From assembly GCF_002127585.1 (NCBI RefSeq), contig NZ_NEGZ01000002.1, positions 1-64,000 on the forward strand: DNA of 64,000 nt, given 5' to 3'. This stretch comes from Janthinobacterium sp. GW458P. Its GTDB lineage: Bacteria; Pseudomonadota; Gammaproteobacteria; Burkholderiales; Burkholderiaceae_D. A program made the translations under genes and the position numbers. Position 1 is the first letter of the stretch. The number at the start of each line of letters is the position of its first letter. Shown one piece after another: positions 51,677-60,955 of the stretch. The notes beneath the pieces were generated by a model. It did not search any database, was not told where the DNA came from, and was given only the letters and a program-made list of their open reading frames with translations.

Positions 51677-52462
51677 TCAGGTGCTGCGTTGCACCATGCC
51701 GCCCACCCAGATTGCGTCTGCGCCGTAGTGCACCTCGATCAGGCACGGCTGCTGCATCACGTGACCCTGATGCAGGCGCAGCGACTGTTGCAGATGCGCT
51801 GACAGGGCGCCCGCCGCCACGCCCGTGGCGCTGTCTTCCCGCGCCGGATCGCGGTGATTGAAGTTGCGCCCCTCGTATTCGTTCTCGCCCGTGCGGCAAT
51901 ACGCGTAGCAGCCGCTGACCTGGTGCAGGGCGCTCCAGTCGGCGATCAGTTCCAGATTGGGCCGCAGCGCGCGCAGGGTGGTGCGGTCGGCCACTTCCAG
52001 CAGCAGCTTCGGGCTGCCGACGGAGGCGATCACGGGCGGCGACAGCAAGTGCATGTGCTGGCCCATGAGTTCCGACGGCACATATGTTTCCACCGTGACG
52101 GCCGGCGCCGGCTGCGAAGTCAGGCCAATGAATATCCCTTCCGCGCGGCGCAGCAGCCGCAGTGCTTGCCCGCGCATGGCGGTGGTTAGCGTCAAGTTTG
52201 CCGGGGCGCCGGGCGCCGTCAGCAGCACGTGCGCGGCCGCCAGCGTGGCGTGCAGGCACAGGGGGCTGCGCGTGTGCGGATAAAAATAGTCGAGCACGAT
52301 GCCGCCGTCCGCCTGGCGGTCGAGGAAGACGCAGGCGCTCACTTGCCGCTCGCGGGCGAAGGCCTGGCGCTCGGCTTCGCTGCCGCCGTCGTTTTCCACG
52401 ACCAGCGCCGCATTGCCGCCGCCGGGCGCGGCGCCGAAACATTTTAATAAGTGGACGATCAT
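51677..52462 (-). CDS. PhzF-family protein, catalytic Glu replaced
   Basis: The 261-residue protein has the two-lobed PhzF epimerase/isomerase fold. GGGNAALVV (14-22) stands for the GNP motif, LHATLAAAHVL (70-80) for the GHAT motif and REDSATGVAAGAL for the GEDPVTGSA motif. At the position of the PhzF catalytic Glu (SET in the family) it has VSAC with Ala43. It may have a changed or lost isomerase activity. It is divergent from dnaE2, with the dnaE2 LexA box in the gap. Confidence 0.85.
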   Translation of the reverse strand: MIVHLLKCFGAAPGGGNAALVVENDGGSEAERQAFARERQVSACVFLDRQADGGIVLDYFYPHTRSPLCLHATLAAAHVLLTAPGAPANLTLTTAMRGQALRLLRRAEGIFIGLTSQPAPAVTVETYVPSELMGQHMHLLSPPVIASVGSPKLLLEVADRTTLRALRPNLELIADWSALHQVSGCYAYCRTGENEYEGRNFNHRDPAREDSATGVAAGALSAHLQQSLRLHQGHVMQQPCLIEVHYGADAIWVGGMVQRST

Positions 52463-52520
52463 GGCGCTCGAGGCAAAGGGTAAAACACCAGCATAAACGA
52501 TAAGGGCGATTCCAGATGAG

Positions 52521-52545
52521 TATAATATACTGTGTTTGCATACAG
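52521..52545 (+). promoter_or_regulatory. dnaE2 promoter with LexA (SOS) box
   Basis: TATAAT (52521-52526) is followed by the LexA operator CTGTGTTTGCATACAG (52530-52545) at the expected start of transcription. Repression by LexA there would block dnaE2 directly. Confidence 0.88.
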
Positions 52546-52559
52546 TATTGAGGTGGATC

Positions 52560-55500
52560 ATGTGGGGCGCAGTCTTACCCGAGTATGCTGAGTTGTACTG
52601 CCTGAGCAATTTCAGCTTTTTGCATGGCGCCTCGCATGCGCAGGAACTGGTGGCGCGCGCAGTCCAGCTCGGTTACAAGGCGCTGGCCATCACGGACGAG
52701 TGTTCGCTGGCCGGCGTCGTGCGCGCCCATGCGGTGGCCAAGCGGGCCGGTTTTCCCCTGATCATAGGCGCGCATTTTCACCTGACGCAGGCCGACGGCA
52801 GCGCGGGCCCGTCGCTGCTGGCGCTGGTGCGCGATGCCGACGGTTATGGCAATCTGTCGGAACTGATCACCATGGCGCGCACGCGGGCGGCCAAGGGGCG
52901 CTACTTGCTGACGCCCGACGATTTCGCCGCGCCGTCGGCGCAGTTCGCCCATTTGCGGGGGCTGCCCGGCTGCCTGATGGTCTTGCTGCCCGGCTATCCG
53001 GCCCGGCCCGAGGCGCTGCGCGCGCACGGCGCGTGGATGGCGGCCACCTTTGGCGGCGAGCGCAGCTGGGTGGGCCTGAACCTGCTGCAGCGGGCGCAGG
53101 ATGACGCCCACCGCGGCGCCGTGCAGGAGGCGGGGCAGGCGCTGGGCTTGCCCGTGGTGGCCGTCGGCCACGTGTGCATGCACGTGCGCTCGCGCAAGCC
53201 CCTGCTCGACACCCTGTGCGCGATACGCGTGGGTAAACCCGTGGGCGAGTGCGGCTATGCGCTGGCGCAAAACGCGGAGCAGCATCTGCGCGCCCGTTTG
53301 CGCCTGGCCAATGTGTATCCGCCGCAAGCGCTGGCGGAAACCGTGCGCCTCGCCAGCCTGTGCACATTTTCGCTGGACAGCCTGCGCTATGACTATCCCG
53401 GCGAACTGGTGCCGCACGGCCACACGCCGGCGACCTATTTGCGCGAGGAAACATATGCGGGCGCGCGCGTGCGCTTTCCGCTCGGTATTCCGGCCAACGT
53501 GCAGCAGCAGATCGAGCATGAGCTGGAACTGATCCGGGATCTTTCCTACGAAGCGTATTTCCTGACCGTCTACGACATCGTGCGTTTTGCGCGTGCGCAA
53601 AACATCCTGTGCCAGGGCCGGGGCTCGGCCGCCAATTCAGCCGTCTGCTATTGCCTGCACATCACGGAAGTGGACCCGGCGCGCGGCAATTCGCTGGTCG
53701 AGCGCTTCATGTCGCGCGAACGCAACGAGCCGCCCGACATCGACGTCGATTTCGAGCACCAGCGGCGCGAAGAAGTCATCCAATATATCTACGACAAATA
53801 TGGCCGCGAGCGGGCCGCGCTGGCGGCCGTGGTGATCAGCTACCGGCCGAAAAGCGCCTTGCGCGACAGCGGCCGGGCGCTGGGGATCGACTTGGCCATC
53901 GTGGAAAAAGTGGCCAAGGCGCACCGCTGGTTCGACGGCAAGCACGATCTGTTGAACCGCCTGGCCGAATGCGGTCTCGACCCGCAGGCGGAACTGTCGC
54001 AGCAGTGGGCCTCGCTGGCGCAGCAGCTGCTGGGCTTTCCCCGCCATTTGTCGCAGCATCCGGGCGGCTTTGTGATTGCGCAAGGCAAGCTGTCGCGCCT
54101 GGTGCCGATAGAAAACGCCGCCATGGCCGGGCGCAGCGTCATCGAGTGGGACAAGGATGACCTGGAAGAGCTGGGCCTGATGAAGGTGGACGTGCTGGCG
54201 CTGGGCATGCTGTCGGCCCTGCGCCGCGCCCTGGAGCTGGTGGGCGCGCGGCGCGGCGAGCAGTTCCGGCTGCAGGATATTCCCGCCGAAGACCGCGCCA
54301 CCTACGACATGATGTGCGAGGCCGATACCATCGGCGTGTTCCAGATCGAGTCGCGCGCGCAGATGAGCATGCTGCCGCGCTTGCGCCCGCGCAAATTCTA
54401 CGACCTCGTCATCGAAGTGGCGCTGGTGCGCCCCGGGCCCATCCAGGGCGGCATGGTGCATCCGTATCTGCAGCGGCGCCAGCAGAAGGAAGCCGTCGTG
54501 TATCCGAAGGGACTGGAAAAGGCGCTGGGGCGCACCCTCGGCATCCCGATTTTCCAGGAACAGGTGATGCAGGTGGCCGTCATCGCCGCCGATTTCAGTC
54601 CCGGCGAAGCGGACCAGTTGCGGCGCGCCATGGCGGCGTGGAAACGCAAGGGCGGCATGAACAATTACCAGGAGCGCATCGTCAATGCCATGGTGAAGAA
54701 TGGCTATGAAAAAGAGTTTGCCGACGCCATCTTCAGCCAGATCGAGGGTTTCGGCGAATACGGTTTTCCCGAGTCGCACGCGGCCAGCTTCGCCCTGCTG
54801 ACCTACGCCAGTTCCTGGCTGAAATGCCATGAACCGGCCGCCTTCCTGTGCGCCTTGCTCAACAGCCAGCCCATGGGGTTCTACAGCCCCTCGCAACTGG
54901 TGCAGGATGCCCGCCGCCATGGCGTGCAGGTGCTGCCCGTCGACGTGGCCGTCAGCGGCTGGGAGGCGGCGCTGGAAGGCGAGGGGAGGGCGCCGGCCGT
55001 GCGCCTGGGCTTGAACAGCCTGTTCGGCATGCGCGCGCAGGCGGCCGGGCGCATCGAGGATGCGCGCGCCATCGCCGCCTTCGCCGACGTGGCCGACCTG
55101 GCGCGGCGCGGCGGCCTGGACCGCCATGACTTGCAGGTGCTCGCTGCCGGCAACGCCCTGCACGCGCTGGCCGGCCACCGGCGCGTAGCCCTGTGGCAGG
55201 CGGCCGGCGCCGTGCCCGACAGGGATTTACTGCGTTCCACCACGCCGGAGGAAGACTTGCCCGTGCTGGCCGCACCGACGGAAGGCGAGGGCATCGTCAG
55301 CGATTACCGCGCGCAAGGCCTGACCCTGGGCCGCCACCCGCTGGCGCTGCTGCGCAAGTCATTGCTGGCACAGCGCTTCCTGCCCGCATCCACCCTGATG
55401 ACGTACACGAGCGGGCAAGTGGCGCGCGCCTGCGGCATCGTCACCGTGCGCCAGCGTCCGGGCACGGCCAAGGGCGTCGTCTTCATGACCCTGGAAGACG

Positions 55501-55697
55501 AGACGGGCACGGTCAACGTCATCGTCTGGCCCGACCTGGTGGAAAGCCAGCGGCGCGAGGTGCTGAGCGCGCCGCTGCTGGGCGTGTACGGCGTGTGGCA
55601 AAGGGAGGGCATGGTGTGCAACCTGGTGGCCAGGCGCCTGGTCGACATGTCGCATTTGCTGGGGCGGCTGCGCACGAGCAGCCGCGATTTCTGCTGA
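52560..55697 (+). CDS. dnaE2: Error-prone DNA polymerase DnaE2 (ImuC)
   Basis: The 1,045-residue C-family polymerase has an N-terminal PHP domain (YCLSNFSFLHGASHAQELV, ITDECSLAGVV). The polymerase palm carries the two catalytic aspartates in PPDIDVDFEHQRREEVI, and KVDVLALGMLSAL and GFPESHAASFALL are recognisable. A C-terminal OB domain (ATLMTYTSGQVARACGIVTVRQRP) is present. It copies damaged DNA with ImuA and ImuB. The ATG at 52560 has GAGGTGG before it; an upstream in-frame ATG at 52536 lies within the LexA box. Confidence 0.96.
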   Translation: MWGAVLPEYAELYCLSNFSFLHGASHAQELVARAVQLGYKALAITDECSLAGVVRAHAVAKRAGFPLIIGAHFHLTQADGSAGPSLLALVRDADGYGNLSELITMARTRAAKGRYLLTPDDFAAPSAQFAHLRGLPGCLMVLLPGYPARPEALRAHGAWMAATFGGERSWVGLNLLQRAQDDAHRGAVQEAGQALGLPVVAVGHVCMHVRSRKPLLDTLCAIRVGKPVGECGYALAQNAEQHLRARLRLANVYPPQALAETVRLASLCTFSLDSLRYDYPGELVPHGHTPATYLREETYAGARVRFPLGIPANVQQQIEHELELIRDLSYEAYFLTVYDIVRFARAQNILCQGRGSAANSAVCYCLHITEVDPARGNSLVERFMSRERNEPPDIDVDFEHQRREEVIQYIYDKYGRERAALAAVVISYRPKSALRDSGRALGIDLAIVEKVAKAHRWFDGKHDLLNRLAECGLDPQAELSQQWASLAQQLLGFPRHLSQHPGGFVIAQGKLSRLVPIENAAMAGRSVIEWDKDDLEELGLMKVDVLALGMLSALRRALELVGARRGEQFRLQDIPAEDRATYDMMCEADTIGVFQIESRAQMSMLPRLRPRKFYDLVIEVALVRPGPIQGGMVHPYLQRRQQKEAVVYPKGLEKALGRTLGIPIFQEQVMQVAVIAADFSPGEADQLRRAMAAWKRKGGMNNYQERIVNAMVKNGYEKEFADAIFSQIEGFGEYGFPESHAASFALLTYASSWLKCHEPAAFLCALLNSQPMGFYSPSQLVQDARRHGVQVLPVDVAVSGWEAALEGEGRAPAVRLGLNSLFGMRAQAAGRIEDARAIAAFADVADLARRGGLDRHDLQVLAAGNALHALAGHRRVALWQAAGAVPDRDLLRSTTPEEDLPVLAAPTEGEGIVSDYRAQGLTLGRHPLALLRKSLLAQRFLPASTLMTYTSGQVARACGIVTVRQRPGTAKGVVFMTLEDETGTVNVIVWPDLVESQRREVLSAPLLGVYGVWQREGMVCNLVARRLVDMSHLLGRLRTSSRDFC

Positions 55698-55736
55698 GAG
55701 TTGCCGGTGGGGCAGAGGGCATGGCATTATTTGAAG

Positions 55737-56210
55737 ATGACAACATTACCCGAACCGATCATGCGTCCCGCCCTGGTAGCCGACGCGCCCGCCATTGTCG
55801 CCCTGATCGACGACCTGATGCCCTTTCTGACCCTGCACCCGGACGGCGCGGGGGCGGAAAAATTCATCGAGCACTGCCGCCAGCCGGCCATCGAAGGCTA
55901 TCTGTCCGATATGCGCTATGCCTACCAGCTCGCGCATATCGACGGCGAGCTGGCCGGCGTGGTGGCCATGCGCGACAACACGCATCTGTTCCACATGTTC
56001 GTGCCGCGCGCGCTGCACCGGCGCGGCATGGCGCGCCGCCTGTGGCAGGCCGCCCGCGATGCCTCGCTGGCCAGGGGCGATGTGACGGCGTTTACCGTCA
56101 ATTCCTCGGCCTACGCCTTGCCCCTGTACGAAAGCCTGGGCTTTGTTGCCACCGGGCCCAAGGTGGAGACGGGCGGCATCGCTTTCGTGCCGATGCGCAT
56201 GGATTTATAA
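55737..56210 (+). CDS. GNAT-family N-acetyltransferase
   Basis: The 157-residue single-domain acetyltransferase shows MRPALVADAPAIVALIDDL at the N-terminus, the acetyl-CoA region VPRALHRRGMARRLWQAAR (R/Q-x-x-G-x-A pattern) and NSSAYALPLYESLGFVATG near the end. Substrate unknown. It lies 39 nt after dnaE2 on the same strand and could be co-transcribed under LexA control. The start could also be the ATG at 55761. Confidence 0.85.
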   Translation: MTTLPEPIMRPALVADAPAIVALIDDLMPFLTLHPDGAGAEKFIEHCRQPAIEGYLSDMRYAYQLAHIDGELAGVVAMRDNTHLFHMFVPRALHRRGMARRLWQAARDASLARGDVTAFTVNSSAYALPLYESLGFVATGPKVETGGIAFVPMRMDL

Positions 56211-56249
56211 AAATCACCCAACGGCAAGGGCCGGGGCAGACCCGGCGGG

Positions 56250-56276
56250 GGCATTTTTCCCAGTGGGAAAAATGCC
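56250..56276. repeat. 12-bp perfect hairpin between convergent genes
   Basis: GGCATTTTTCCC (56250-56261) pairs with GGGAAAAATGCC (56265-56276) with loop AGT. It has the same build as 42447-42473. Without a T run after the stem it is not a classic terminator, although it sits between convergent genes. Confidence 0.6.
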
Positions 56277-56293
56277 GATCCCGAAAGAGCGAC

Positions 56294-57703
56294 CTACCAC
56301 CTGACAATTTTGCCCGGATTCATGATGTTCTTCGGATCGAGCGCGTGCTTGAGGGCGCGCATGGTGTCGATGCCGCCTTCGCCATGTTCTTCCACGAGGA
56401 AGGCCATCTTGTGCATGCCCACGCCGTGTTCTCCCGTGCAGGTGCCGTCCATGCCGATGGCGCGCGTGACCATGTCGCTGTTGACCTTTTCCGCGCGGGC
56501 GATGTCGTTTGGGTCGTCCGGGTCGACCAGCATCTGCACGTGGAAATTGCCGTCGCCGACGTGGCCGATGATGGCGTAGACGAGGCCCTGCGCCTCGCAG
56601 TCAGCCTGGGTGGCGAGAATGCATTCGGCCAGGCGCGAAATCGGCACGCAGCAATCGGTGGAAATGGCGCGGCTGCCGGGGCGCATCTGCAGCAGGGCGA
56701 AATAGGCGTTGTGGCGCGCGGCCCACAGGCGCGAGCGGTCTTCGGGGCGGCTGGCCCATTCGAAATCGCTGGCGCCATGTTCCGCCGTGATGGCTTGCAC
56801 CAGCTGCGCCTGCTCGGCCACGCTGGCCGGCGTGCCGTGGAATTCAAACAGCAATAATGGTTTTTGCGGCAGCGCCATCTTGTCGTAGGCATTGATGGCC
56901 TTGACGCCGTTTTCATCGAGAAACTCGACCCGCGCCACGGGAATACCCATCTGGATGGTCTGGATCACGGCGCTGACGGCCTCGCCCGTGCCGGGAAACG
57001 AACAGACTGCCGCCGAGATCGCCTCGGGCAGCGGATACAGCTTTACGGTCACTTCCGTGATGATGCCCAGGGTCCCCTCGCTGCCGACGAACAAACGCGT
57101 CAGGTCGTAGCCGGCCGACGATTTTTTCGCCCTGGTCCCTGTCCTGATGATGCGCCCGTCGGCCGTCACCACAGTCAGGGCCAGCACGTTTTCGCGCATG
57201 GTGCCGTAACGCACGGCGTTCGTGCCCGAGGCGCGCGTGGCGGCCATGCCGCCCAGCGAGGCATTGGCGCCCGGGTCGATGGGGAAGAACAGGCCCGTGT
57301 CGCGGACGTCGTCGTTGAGCTGCTTGCGCGTGACGCCCGCCTGCACGGTGGCCGTCAGGTCTTCATTGTGCACGGCTACCATGTGATTCATTTGCGACAG
57401 ATCAATCGTCACGCCGCCATGCAGGGCCAGCACATGGCCTTCGAGCGAGGTGCCGCTGCCGTAGGCGATGACAGGCACGTCGTGCGCGCTGCACAGCTTG
57501 ACGGCGGCCGCCACTTCTTCGGTGGAATGGGCGAAGATGACGGCGTCGGGCAGCATGGGGGGATAGCTCGACTCGTCGCGGCCATGGTGTGCGCGCATGG
57601 CTTGCGTCATGGAAAAGCGGTCGGCGAAGATCAGGGAAAGTACGGCAGCAAGGGATGGGGGCAGCGGTTTTTTCAGTACCGCCAACTGGTCAGTTTGATT
57701 CAC
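56294..57703 (-). CDS. dld: FAD-linked D-lactate dehydrogenase / glycolate oxidase-type enzyme
   Basis: The 469-residue flavoprotein has an FAD-binding PCMH domain (YGSGTSLEGHVLALHGGVTIDLS, FPIDPGANASLGGMAATRASG, FVGSEGTLGIITEV). The C-terminal cap carries the metal/His motif IGHVGDGNFHV and ends GEHGVGMHKMAFL ... DPKNIMNPGKI. This is the pattern of cytochrome-linked D-lactate dehydrogenases and GlcD. Membership is sure; the exact 2-hydroxy acid is inferred. Confidence 0.9.
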   Translation of the reverse strand: MNQTDQLAVLKKPLPPSLAAVLSLIFADRFSMTQAMRAHHGRDESSYPPMLPDAVIFAHSTEEVAAAVKLCSAHDVPVIAYGSGTSLEGHVLALHGGVTIDLSQMNHMVAVHNEDLTATVQAGVTRKQLNDDVRDTGLFFPIDPGANASLGGMAATRASGTNAVRYGTMRENVLALTVVTADGRIIRTGTRAKKSSAGYDLTRLFVGSEGTLGIITEVTVKLYPLPEAISAAVCSFPGTGEAVSAVIQTIQMGIPVARVEFLDENGVKAINAYDKMALPQKPLLLFEFHGTPASVAEQAQLVQAITAEHGASDFEWASRPEDRSRLWAARHNAYFALLQMRPGSRAISTDCCVPISRLAECILATQADCEAQGLVYAIIGHVGDGNFHVQMLVDPDDPNDIARAEKVNSDMVTRAIGMDGTCTGEHGVGMHKMAFLVEEHGEGGIDTMRALKHALDPKNIMNPGKIVRW

Positions 57704-57808
57704 GCAAGTCCTCCGTTTTTTTTATTCTACTCCGCGTGCGGGGATTTCACCGAGGCGCCATTTTTGCCGGTTGTAAAAAAATCCGCATCGCGGGCCGTGC
57801 ATTGGTTG

Positions 57809-57827
57809 TAAATGAGAATCATTTCCA
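57809..57827. promoter_or_regulatory. Fur box upstream of the chaN-tonB operon
   Basis: AAATGA-GAA-TCATTT is a perfect 6-3-6 inverted repeat (57810-57824) within a 19-bp match to Fur sites. It lies about 60 nt before chaN, so the operon should be repressed when iron is plentiful. Confidence 0.8.
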
Positions 57828-57886
57828 TTAGAATGCCCGCCAGTAGTTATTTTGCAATGCGTGCTTCCACCCGAAAGGCCATGCCC

Positions 57887-58798
57887 ATGAGATTCCCCCT
57901 GTCCTTCGCCGCTGTCCTGCCCGCCTGCGTGCTGGCGCTGAGCGCCTGCAGCAGCGTCGCTCCAGTCACTGACGCTGCCACCGCGACTGCCGCCGCTTCG
58001 CCAGACGTGCGCCAGCTGGGCGAGATCGTCGACCTGCGCAGCGGCCAGCGCGTGACTGCCGAACAATTGCTGGACCGGCTGGCCGCCGCGCCGCGCGTCA
58101 TCGTCGGCGAGCAGCATGACCAGCTCAGCCATCACCGGATCGAGCAGTGGCTGCTGCAGCAGTTGCAGGGCCAGCGTCCGCAAGGCAGCGTGCTGCTGGA
58201 AATGCTGAACCCGGACCAGCAAGCCAAGGTGGACAAGGTCAAGCCGTGGCTGCAGACGGACCCCGTCGTGCGCCCCGAACACGTCGCCGAGCTGCTGGCC
58301 TGGCAACCGAGCTGGAAGTGGGCGCAATATGGCGACCTGGTGATGACCGTGATGCGCGCGCCGTATCCCGTCTGGTCGGCCAATCTGGACCGCAGCGAAA
58401 TCAAGCAGCTGTTTGTCGACCAGCCTGCCGTGCAGGGCAAGCACTCGAACCTGGCCAACGACGGCAAAGTGCATGACAAATTGAAGGACATCATCCGCGT
58501 CATGCATGACAACCAGATCGACGCGCCGCGCCTGGCCGCCATGCTGTCGGTGCAGCAGCAGCGCGACCGCCGCATGGCCGAGCGCCTGCTGGCCGCGCCC
58601 GCTCCCGCCGTGCTGATCGCCGGCGCCTACCATGCGCACAAGGACCTGGGCGTGCCGCTGCACGTGCAGGACTTGACGGGCGGCCCCGCGCCGCTGGTGC
58701 TGGTGCTGGCGCAGCAGGGCGCCGCGGTGCAGGCGCCGCAGGCGGATTTTGTGTGGTACACGCCGGTGGCGGCGCCCGCCGTCGCCAGCGCCAAGTAA
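57887..58798 (+). CDS. chaN: ChaN-family heme-binding lipoprotein
   Basis: The 303-residue lipoprotein has signal peptide lipobox VLALSACSS. The ChaN-type domain shows RVIVGEQHDQLSHHRIEQWLL, SVLLEMLNPDQQ and VLIAGAYHAHKDLGVP, with several His and Tyr residues. ChaN of Campylobacter is an iron-regulated lipoprotein that binds two heme groups. Its position at the head of a Fur-controlled exbBD-tonB-receptor operon supports a role in heme or iron uptake. AAAGG lies 8 nt before the ATG at 57887; the ATG at 57881 is an alternative. Confidence 0.87.
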   Translation: MRFPLSFAAVLPACVLALSACSSVAPVTDAATATAAASPDVRQLGEIVDLRSGQRVTAEQLLDRLAAAPRVIVGEQHDQLSHHRIEQWLLQQLQGQRPQGSVLLEMLNPDQQAKVDKVKPWLQTDPVVRPEHVAELLAWQPSWKWAQYGDLVMTVMRAPYPVWSANLDRSEIKQLFVDQPAVQGKHSNLANDGKVHDKLKDIIRVMHDNQIDAPRLAAMLSVQQQRDRRMAERLLAAPAPAVLIAGAYHAHKDLGVPLHVQDLTGGPAPLVLVLAQQGAAVQAPQADFVWYTPVAAPAVASAK

Positions 58799-58939
58799 GC
58801 CGTTGCAACTCCGCTGGGCATTCAGCCCGGCACTCCTCCCCAGCAAGCCTCTTCGCAGCAGCCAGGTAGTCCGTCCGATTTTTTTGCATGCGCGTGCGCG
58901 CCGTTGGCGCAGCCATGCCTGTTAACTGTAGAAGCTACC

Positions 58940-59692
58940 ATGCGTACCCCCTTGTTGTATGTCAAAGCCGCCGCCGGCGGCGTATTTCTTTTCCTATTCC
59001 ATGCCATGGCGCAAGCGTCCGCCTTGCCGCACGACATGTCGCCGCTGGGCATGTTTTTCGCCGCCGACCAGGTGGTGAAAAGCGTGCTCATCGGTTTGTT
59101 GATCGCCGCGCTGGCCACCTGGGTAGTCTTGCTGGTGAAGGGCGCCAGCTTGCTGCAGGCGCGGCGCGACGCGGCGCAAGCCGTCGCCATGCTGAAGTCG
59201 GCGGCCTCCTTGCCGGACGCGGCAGTAAAGAGCGGGGCGTCTGGCCTGGCGCAACGGTTGCTCGACGAGGTGCAGCAGGAACTGAACCTGTCGCACGCCA
59301 ATGCACCTGCGGCGGCCCTGAAGGAGCGGGCCGGCTTTCGCCAGGAACAGTTCATTGCGCAGCAGGTGCGCAGCATGACGCAAGGCATCGGTTTGCTGGC
59401 CAGCATAGGTGCCGTGGCGCCCTTCGTCGGCCTGTTCGGCACCGTGTGGGGCATCATGAACAGTTTCATCGGCATCGCCGTCAGCCAGAGCACGAATCTG
59501 GCGACCGTCGCGCCCGGCATCGCGGAAGCCTTGCTGGCTACCGCGCTGGGCCTGGTGGCGGCGATACCCGCCGTCGTCATCTACAACGTCCTGAGCCGCG
59601 GCATCAACCAGTACAAGGCGCTGCTGCGGGCCGCCTCGGCGCAAGTGCTGCTGATGCTGAGCCGCGACCTCGACACGCGCCAGCAGGCCTGA
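58940..59692 (+). CDS. exbB: TonB-system energiser ExbB
   Basis: The 250-residue inner-membrane protein shows a short N-terminal hydrophobic segment, a membrane segment [20 protein letters not shown], and two C-terminal segments in the MotA/TolQ/ExbB pattern ([52 protein letters not shown]). With ExbD it turns proton flow into movement of TonB. It ends 3 nt before exbD. The gap to chaN is 141 nt without another promoter signal that I can see. Confidence 0.94.
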   Translation: MRTPLLYVKAAAGGVFLFLFHAMAQASALPHDMSPLGMFFAADQVVKSVLIGLLIAALATWVVLLVKGASLLQARRDAAQAVAMLKSAASLPDAAVKSGASGLAQRLLDEVQQELNLSHANAPAAALKERAGFRQEQFIAQQVRSMTQGIGLLASIGAVAPFVGLFGTVWGIMNSFIGIAVSQSTNLATVAPGIAEALLATALGLVAAIPAVVIYNVLSRGINQYKALLRAASAQVLLMLSRDLDTRQQA

Positions 59693-59695
59693 GCC

Positions 59696-60121
59696 ATGGC
59701 GTCCCTTTTCCCTTCGCCGGACGACGACGCGGCCGACATGCCGGAATTGAGCGAGATCAATGTCACGCCCTTCATCGACGTGATGCTGGTGCTCTTGATC
59801 ATCTTCATGGTGGTCTCGCCGCTGGCTACCGTCGACCTGAAGATCGACTTGCCGGCCGCCACGGCCCAGCCCGAACCCCGTCCCGACAAGCCCCTGTTCG
59901 TTTCCCTGAAGGCCGACCGCAGCCTGTATCTGGGCGAAGCGCCCGTGGCGCGCGAGCAGCTGGGCAGCCGGCTCGACGCGCAGACGGGCGGCGACCGCCA
60001 GCGCACCCTGTTCTTCCAGGCCGACAAGCAGGCCGCGTATGAAGACGTGCTGGGCGTCATGGATGCCCTGCGCCGGGCCGGCTATCTGAAAGTGGGCCTG
60101 GTGGGCCGGGAGGGCGGGTGA
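59696..60121 (+). CDS. exbD: TonB-system protein ExbD
   Basis: The 141-residue protein has a short cytoplasmic start, one membrane segment (NVTPFIDVMLVLLIIFMVV) with the proton-path Asp at 28, and a periplasmic domain ending in YEDVLGVMDALRRAGYLKVGLV. It pairs with ExbB. Its stop overlaps the tonB GTG start (60118-60121). Confidence 0.95.
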   Translation: MASLFPSPDDDAADMPELSEINVTPFIDVMLVLLIIFMVVSPLATVDLKIDLPAATAQPEPRPDKPLFVSLKADRSLYLGEAPVAREQLGSRLDAQTGGDRQRTLFFQADKQAAYEDVLGVMDALRRAGYLKVGLVGREGG

Positions 60122-60915
60122 GTGCGCCGTCCACGCCGGCGCCGCGTCCGGTATTGAACTGGGGCATCGCCACCTCGCTGGTGGTGACGGGCGCACTGGC
60201 GCTGCTGCTGTGGGCCGGCTGGCAGCCCGTCACCGTCGTGCCCGCCAACCCGGCGGCCAGCGTGATGGTGGTCTTTGCGGCACAGGCCATGTCGCCGGAG
60301 ACTCAACAGGCGGCAGCGGCAGGGGCACGCCAGTCGGCCGCGTCCAGCGCCGCCCAACCGAAAAAGAGTACGACCAGGCAGCAAGCGTTGCCCGTGCTGG
60401 CGCGCGCCGCCGCACCGCAGATCGTCGCCGCGGAAAAAGAGGCGAAGGCAGAAGCCAGTGCGTCGCCTGATCCCGGCAAGGATGCCGCGAAGGAAGCGTC
60501 CGTGCCCGCGCAGGCCAGCAGCAGCGCCACGCCGGCACCAAGCTCCGTGCGCGGTCCGCAGGCGGCGCCGTTCGACAGCGACATGCCGCCCGCCAGCGCG
60601 GCGCCGGCCAGCTGGCAAAGCCGGGTACTCGGCCACCTGGCCCATTTCAAGCGCTATCCGGGCGACGCGCGCCAGCGCAAGCGGGCCGGCGCCGCCTGGG
60701 TGCGCTTCCAGGTGGATGGCGACGGCAAGCTGCTGGCCAGCGAGCTGCTCACGTCGTCGGGCACGGTGCTGCTCGACCGCGAGGCGCTGCAAGTGCTGCA
60801 GCGCGCGCAGCCGCTGCCGGCGCCGCCCGCCAGCGTCTTGCGCCAGGGCACGGTGACGGTGACCTTGCCCGTGTCGTTCAAGCTCGACGCCGAAGGCGGC
60901 CACGGTGCCGGCTGA
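60118..60915 (+). CDS. tonB: TonB energy-transducing protein
   Basis: The 265-residue protein starts at a GTG that overlaps the exbD stop. It has one N-terminal membrane anchor (about 14-34) and a long Ala/Lys/Pro-containing spacer, less Pro-rich than usual. The C-terminal TonB domain shows LAHFKRYPGDARQRKRAGAAW, VRFQVDGDGKLLASELL and REALQVLQRAQPLPAPP. It should energise the receptor encoded next and perhaps others. Confidence 0.92.
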   Translation: MSAPSTPAPRPVLNWGIATSLVVTGALALLLWAGWQPVTVVPANPAASVMVVFAAQAMSPETQQAAAAGARQSAASSAAQPKKSTTRQQALPVLARAAAPQIVAAEKEAKAEASASPDPGKDAAKEASVPAQASSSATPAPSSVRGPQAAPFDSDMPPASAAPASWQSRVLGHLAHFKRYPGDARQRKRAGAAWVRFQVDGDGKLLASELLTSSGTVLLDREALQVLQRAQPLPAPPASVLRQGTVTVTLPVSFKLDAEGGHGAG

Positions 60916-60955
60916 TTTATCGCATTTTTTCAATCACATAACAAATCGAGGGTGT

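Noticed and set aside
57812-57886. Longer ChaN reading from an ATG inside the Fur box
   Set aside because: The added residues would precede the lipoprotein signal peptide, and the ATG lies in the operator without a ribosome site.
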